From positions 104,238 through 168,237 of the forward strand of contig NCRC01000003.1 of assembly GCA_002894685.1 (NCBI GenBank): a stretch of 64,000 nucleotides of DNA, read 5' to 3'. Both the position numbers and the translations under genes were made by a program. Positions 61,472 to 64,000 of the stretch are shown piece by piece (within the stretch, counting starts at the first letter, position 1; each line of letters starts with the position of its first letter). This stretch comes from Salinivenus lutea. Lineage in GTDB: Bacteria > Bacteroidota > Rhodothermia > Rhodothermales > Salinibacteraceae. The notes beneath the pieces are model-generated. The model had not been told where the DNA came from, made no database searches, and saw only the letters and a list, made by a program, of their open reading frames with translations.

Positions 61472-62674
61472 CTAGGACGGCGAATTTTCCCAGGCATGAA
61501 GAAGGGCGGCGGGGGCCGGATGGGCGTAGCGCGTCGTCCCGTCGGGGGTCTCAACGCGGAGGCTGTCCGGCCCGGGCACGACGAGGGTACGGGGCCCCGT
61601 CCATCCCCACACGGCGCCGCGCACCGGGCCGAGCGTTCGGGTTTGCCCCTCCACGCGCACAGCCGCCTGTGCGTCGGCCCCCTGTCCCTGCGTGAAGGCG
61701 ACGTAGTTCCCGTCGGTTGACCAGCGCGGGCGGGTTTGATCGGCGCGCGTCTCGGCGGGTGGGGTGAGGTAGACCGTGCGGTCCTCCCCGTCGCGGTACA
61801 CGACGATCTGACGATGCCCGGAGTCCTCGGTGTGCACGTCCAGGGCCAGCTCCGACCCGTCCGGGGCCCACTGAAGGTGGCGCGGGCGCCGGTCCGGATT
61901 CAGCACCTCCGTCGTGTTCTGCAGTTGCGGATCGCTCAGGTAGAGGGACGTGTCCGGCACGTACTCGCCTGCGTTCTGGTCGTACTCGAGCTCGCGATGG
62001 AGGTAGGCGAGCCGGGTGCCGGTGGGCGCGTAGGCGGGCGCGTGCATCCGGCGGGCGTCTCCCGTGGCCTGGGTGGCACAGTCCGAGGGAGAGACGAGGA
62101 ACAGGTTGTCGTCGTTGCGGGTGGCGAGGTCGCCTCCGGGGAGCCAGGCCAGCACCTCCCGTGCGGCGCTGCACCCGACGCTTCGGGAGGCCCCGTCGGG
62201 GGTGGCGACGCGGATGGTGCCGGGGCCGCGCCCGCCCTCGTCCGTCGGCGTGTAGACGCCGAAGGCCAGCCGGTCGTCCTCGGGGTGCCAGGCCAACGAG
62301 TAGACGCCCTTCCCGCTTCGTGCGTGCACCGGCTGCCAGGACCCATCCGTCAGGTCCAGCAGCGCCAGGCGGCTCGAATCCGCCGTGGCGTAACTGAAGG
62401 CGAGGTGGCGGCCCGAGGGAGAGACGGCCCGTGCGCCGTCCGAATGCACGCCTGCGTCCACGGTGTCCGAGGAGGCGGACTGGGCGCTGTGGTGGACGAG
62501 CGCGCCGCCCTCGGTGGTGTACAGCAGGGAGAGGGCGGGCCCGGAGGGGGCCTCCGTCTCGTCGGGCGACGGCTCCGGGGTCGTGGTCGACTCGGAGGAC
62601 GAACAGCCGGCCCACAGGAGGGGCCCGGCGGCGAGGACAGCGACCAGGAGGAGGCGGACGGGGCGAGGCACCAT
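61472..62674 (-). CDS. Lipoprotein with TolB/WD40-like beta-propeller
   Basis: A 400-residue lipoprotein (AAGPLLWAGCSSSES, Cys at 24) with an acidic Ser/Thr/Pro linker. Six or so repeats of the PD40/TolB type follow (AVSPSGRHLAFSYATADSSRLALLDL, LAWHPEDDRLAFGVYT, PRWSTDGNYVAFTQG). Such propellers usually bind proteins. The name of a partner cannot be inferred. It converges with the previous lipoprotein gene, 27 bases apart. Confidence 0.82.
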   Translation of the reverse strand: MVPRPVRLLLVAVLAAGPLLWAGCSSSESTTTPEPSPDETEAPSGPALSLLYTTEGGALVHHSAQSASSDTVDAGVHSDGARAVSPSGRHLAFSYATADSSRLALLDLTDGSWQPVHARSGKGVYSLAWHPEDDRLAFGVYTPTDEGGRGPGTIRVATPDGASRSVGCSAAREVLAWLPGGDLATRNDDNLFLVSPSDCATQATGDARRMHAPAYAPTGTRLAYLHRELEYDQNAGEYVPDTSLYLSDPQLQNTTEVLNPDRRPRHLQWAPDGSELALDVHTEDSGHRQIVVYRDGEDRTVYLTPPAETRADQTRPRWSTDGNYVAFTQGQGADAQAAVRVEGQTRTLGPVRGAVWGWTGPRTLVVPGPDSLRVETPDGTTRYAHPAPAALLHAWENSPS

Positions 62675-62769
62675 GTTGGGTGGGGCGGAGAGAGAGTCAG
62701 TCCAAACGCAACATAGCCGTCCGATGCGGAAAGGTCAGATGGACTGTGGATGAACGGTCGAGGGACGTC

Positions 62770-63171
62770 CTACCGACCGGAGGTTGTGAGCTCGGCGGTG
62801 AACCGGCGCGTTTGGGGACCACAGTTGCCGGACGCGACCGTGACGTTCTCGCGCGTCCACGGCCGAAAGCCCTCCTTCTCGATCCGCACGTCGTACGTCC
62901 CGGCTCGCCCCATCGCGCCTGCGAGCGACAGGGGCGCCCCCTCGGACGTGACGCCCGTGACCCGCATCGTGTCGACGTAGTCGCCGTCTCGGAGCAGGCC
63001 CAGGGCACTGTCGGCCTCCGGCGCGCCCGTCTGGGCATCTCGCACCTCTATCACGATAGCAGGCTCCACAACCGCCGGGCAATTCACCGAATCAACGATG
63101 GGGTCTTCACAGCCTGTCAGGACCAGGAGCACGAGAAGACCCGGAATCCAGGAGAGCAAGCACGATCTCAT
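62770..63171 (-). CDS. Small lipoprotein with carboxypeptidase-regulatory-like fold
   Basis: A 133-residue lipoprotein (LLVLLVLTGCEDP, Cys at 21). The mature part has the strand pattern of a carboxypeptidase-regulatory or PEGA-like domain (IVIEVRDAQTGAPEADSALG, GTYDVRIEKEGFRPWTRENVTV), probably with one disulfide (VNCPA and GNCGP). No function known. Confidence 0.75.
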   Translation of the reverse strand: MRSCLLSWIPGLLVLLVLTGCEDPIVDSVNCPAVVEPAIVIEVRDAQTGAPEADSALGLLRDGDYVDTMRVTGVTSEGAPLSLAGAMGRAGTYDVRIEKEGFRPWTRENVTVASGNCGPQTRRFTAELTTSGR

Positions 63172-63275
63172 GGGACTGCAGACGAGCGGTAAAAGAAGTG
63201 CAGAAGTGGATATGCGTGCGTCTCCCTGCAGGTTCAGGTCGGAACGTGGAGAGAGGCCGGCGTCGAATTGGCTTT

Positions 63276-64000
63276 TTACCCAAGCACGCCGAAGCCGAAG
63301 CGGGCGAACGGCCAGAGGTAGTACACGGCGCTGCCCACCAGGAGAGCCGGAAGGGTCGTGTAGAGGGTGGCGATGAGGGCCGCCTTCATGTCCATGGCCA
63401 TGAGTGGGAAGAGGGCGTCCCCGTCCTGACTAATGGCGTTGGCCACGAGGGCGGAAAACGGAATCACCTCCTCGACTGCGTAGAGCTGCGCGAAGATGAT
63501 CTGGGGCGTGCAGCCGGGCACGAGGCCGAGCGCCGCGCCCGCCATCGGGGCGAACACGCCGGCGGCGGCCGACAGCGCCTGAAGGTCGAGCGCGAAGAGG
63601 CCCATGGTGTACTCGTAGAGCAGGTAGCCTGTGAGCACCCACACCGTCACCATGGACGTTTCGATGGCCGCGTGCTCGAAGGTTTCGTACGCACTCTCGA
63701 ACCGTTCGCGAATGCGGCCGGCGTCCGCCGCGCCCAGGTAGTGACGCCCCACGAAGTACAGGTAGAACGAGAGCGTGGTGCCCAGGAGCCCGGCAATGGT
63801 GAACAGGCCGAAGAACGACGGGCCGAACGCGAAGGGCACCTCCGGGGCGCCCCGAACCAGGTACATTACGCCCGCGACGAGGCCCGAAAGGGCCACAGCC
63901 CACCAGAGGAGGTGAAGGCCGTGACTGAGGAGATGCATTGGGCTGTGGGACGGGCGGGACGCCGGGGCCTCCGCCGGTGTCGTTGAGGGCGCGTCGGGGC
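63276..64000 (-). CDS. Heavy-metal/manganese exporter-type permease, 5' end outside window
   Basis: The frame is open to the window edge; the visible 241 residues are the C-terminal half of a protein resembling the 10-helix putative metal exporter family (PF11449, ArsP_2-like; annotated elsewhere as putative manganese transporter). After a Pro/Ala/Ser-rich linker (up to SHSPMHLLSHGLH) come five helices with the family motif LGLVPGCTPQIIFAQLY and ISQDGDALFPLMAMDMKAALIATLY. The family has two similar five-helix halves, so the first half should lie beyond base 64000. An ATG at 63938 would give only a half-protein. Confidence 0.72.
   Translation of the reverse strand, partial: PDAPSTTPAEAPASRPSHSPMHLLSHGLHLLWWAVALSGLVAGVMYLVRGAPEVPFAFGPSFFGLFTIAGLLGTTLSFYLYFVGRHYLGAADAGRIRERFESAYETFEHAAIETSMVTVWVLTGYLLYEYTMGLFALDLQALSAAAGVFAPMAGAALGLVPGCTPQIIFAQLYAVEEVIPFSALVANAISQDGDALFPLMAMDMKAALIATLYTTLPALLVGSAVYYLWPFARFGFGVLG

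Noticed and set aside
1..64000. CRISPR arrays, insertion sequences, rRNA genes, prophage
   Set aside because: No regularly spaced repeats, transposase motifs, rRNA-like sequence or phage genes were seen on reading the window.

Overview
The window looks like chromosomal DNA of a Salinibacter-type bacterium (Rhodothermota/Bacteroidota). Supporting signs are high GC, proteins rich in Asp and Glu as in salt-in halophiles, very few Shine-Dalgarno sites, a CrtI phytoene desaturase, and Bacteroidota-type families (DUF5686, DUF5117-type zinc protease, LytS/LytTR pair). This assignment is inferred from gene content, not from a search. Almost all of the window is coding. I see no phage, insertion sequence, CRISPR array or rRNA; there is one tRNA-Ser(UGA).

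Layout. 1-750 is a lower-GC stretch without a convincing gene, followed by the tRNA. 994-4556 holds a LytS/LytTR two-component pair and a lipoprotein. 4656-15401 is a plus-strand export block: a complete tripartite ABC efflux set (two permeases, TolC, adaptor, ATPase), a DUF5686 outer-membrane protein and an MsbA-like exporter. 15648-16676 is a formate/nitrite-type channel gene interrupted by one in-frame stop. 16752-22396 carries a small helical protein, a phasin, ClpB and a membrane protein. 22455-31260 is a thiol-redox island: four TlpA-type thioredoxins, DsbD, DoxX, an exported DsrE protein and three small exported two-cysteine proteins that share a C-terminal motif.

31675-40471 holds an amidohydrolase fused to a SnoaL-like domain, a zinc metalloprotease, a methyltransferase, DUF971, an ECF sigma factor and an isoaspartyl peptidase. 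44012 down to 40491 is a tight minus-strand operon: ECF sigma factor, a membrane anti-sigma-like protein ending in a CBM48-type domain, a beta-barrel also ending in such a domain, and a secreted protein. 44348-47824 is core metabolism (metK, acpP, fabF, DUF721). 48038-54705 holds TolC, MlaC-like, DCC protein, crtI, a membrane J-protein, a P19/Tp34 iron-binding protein and DUF2294. 54741-59256 is a DAB inorganic-carbon uptake operon (dabB, dabA, PII-like) preceded by what looks like a self-contained structured RNA with promoter and intrinsic terminator. 59318-64000 holds a VOC fusion protein, three lipoproteins and a heavy-metal transporter gene cut by the window edge.

Most worth following up: the two-cysteine small proteins heading thiol-redox gene groups, the structured RNA before dabBA, the CBM48-tailed anti-sigma operon, the interrupted channel gene, and a double palindromic operator between the phasin gene and clpB.
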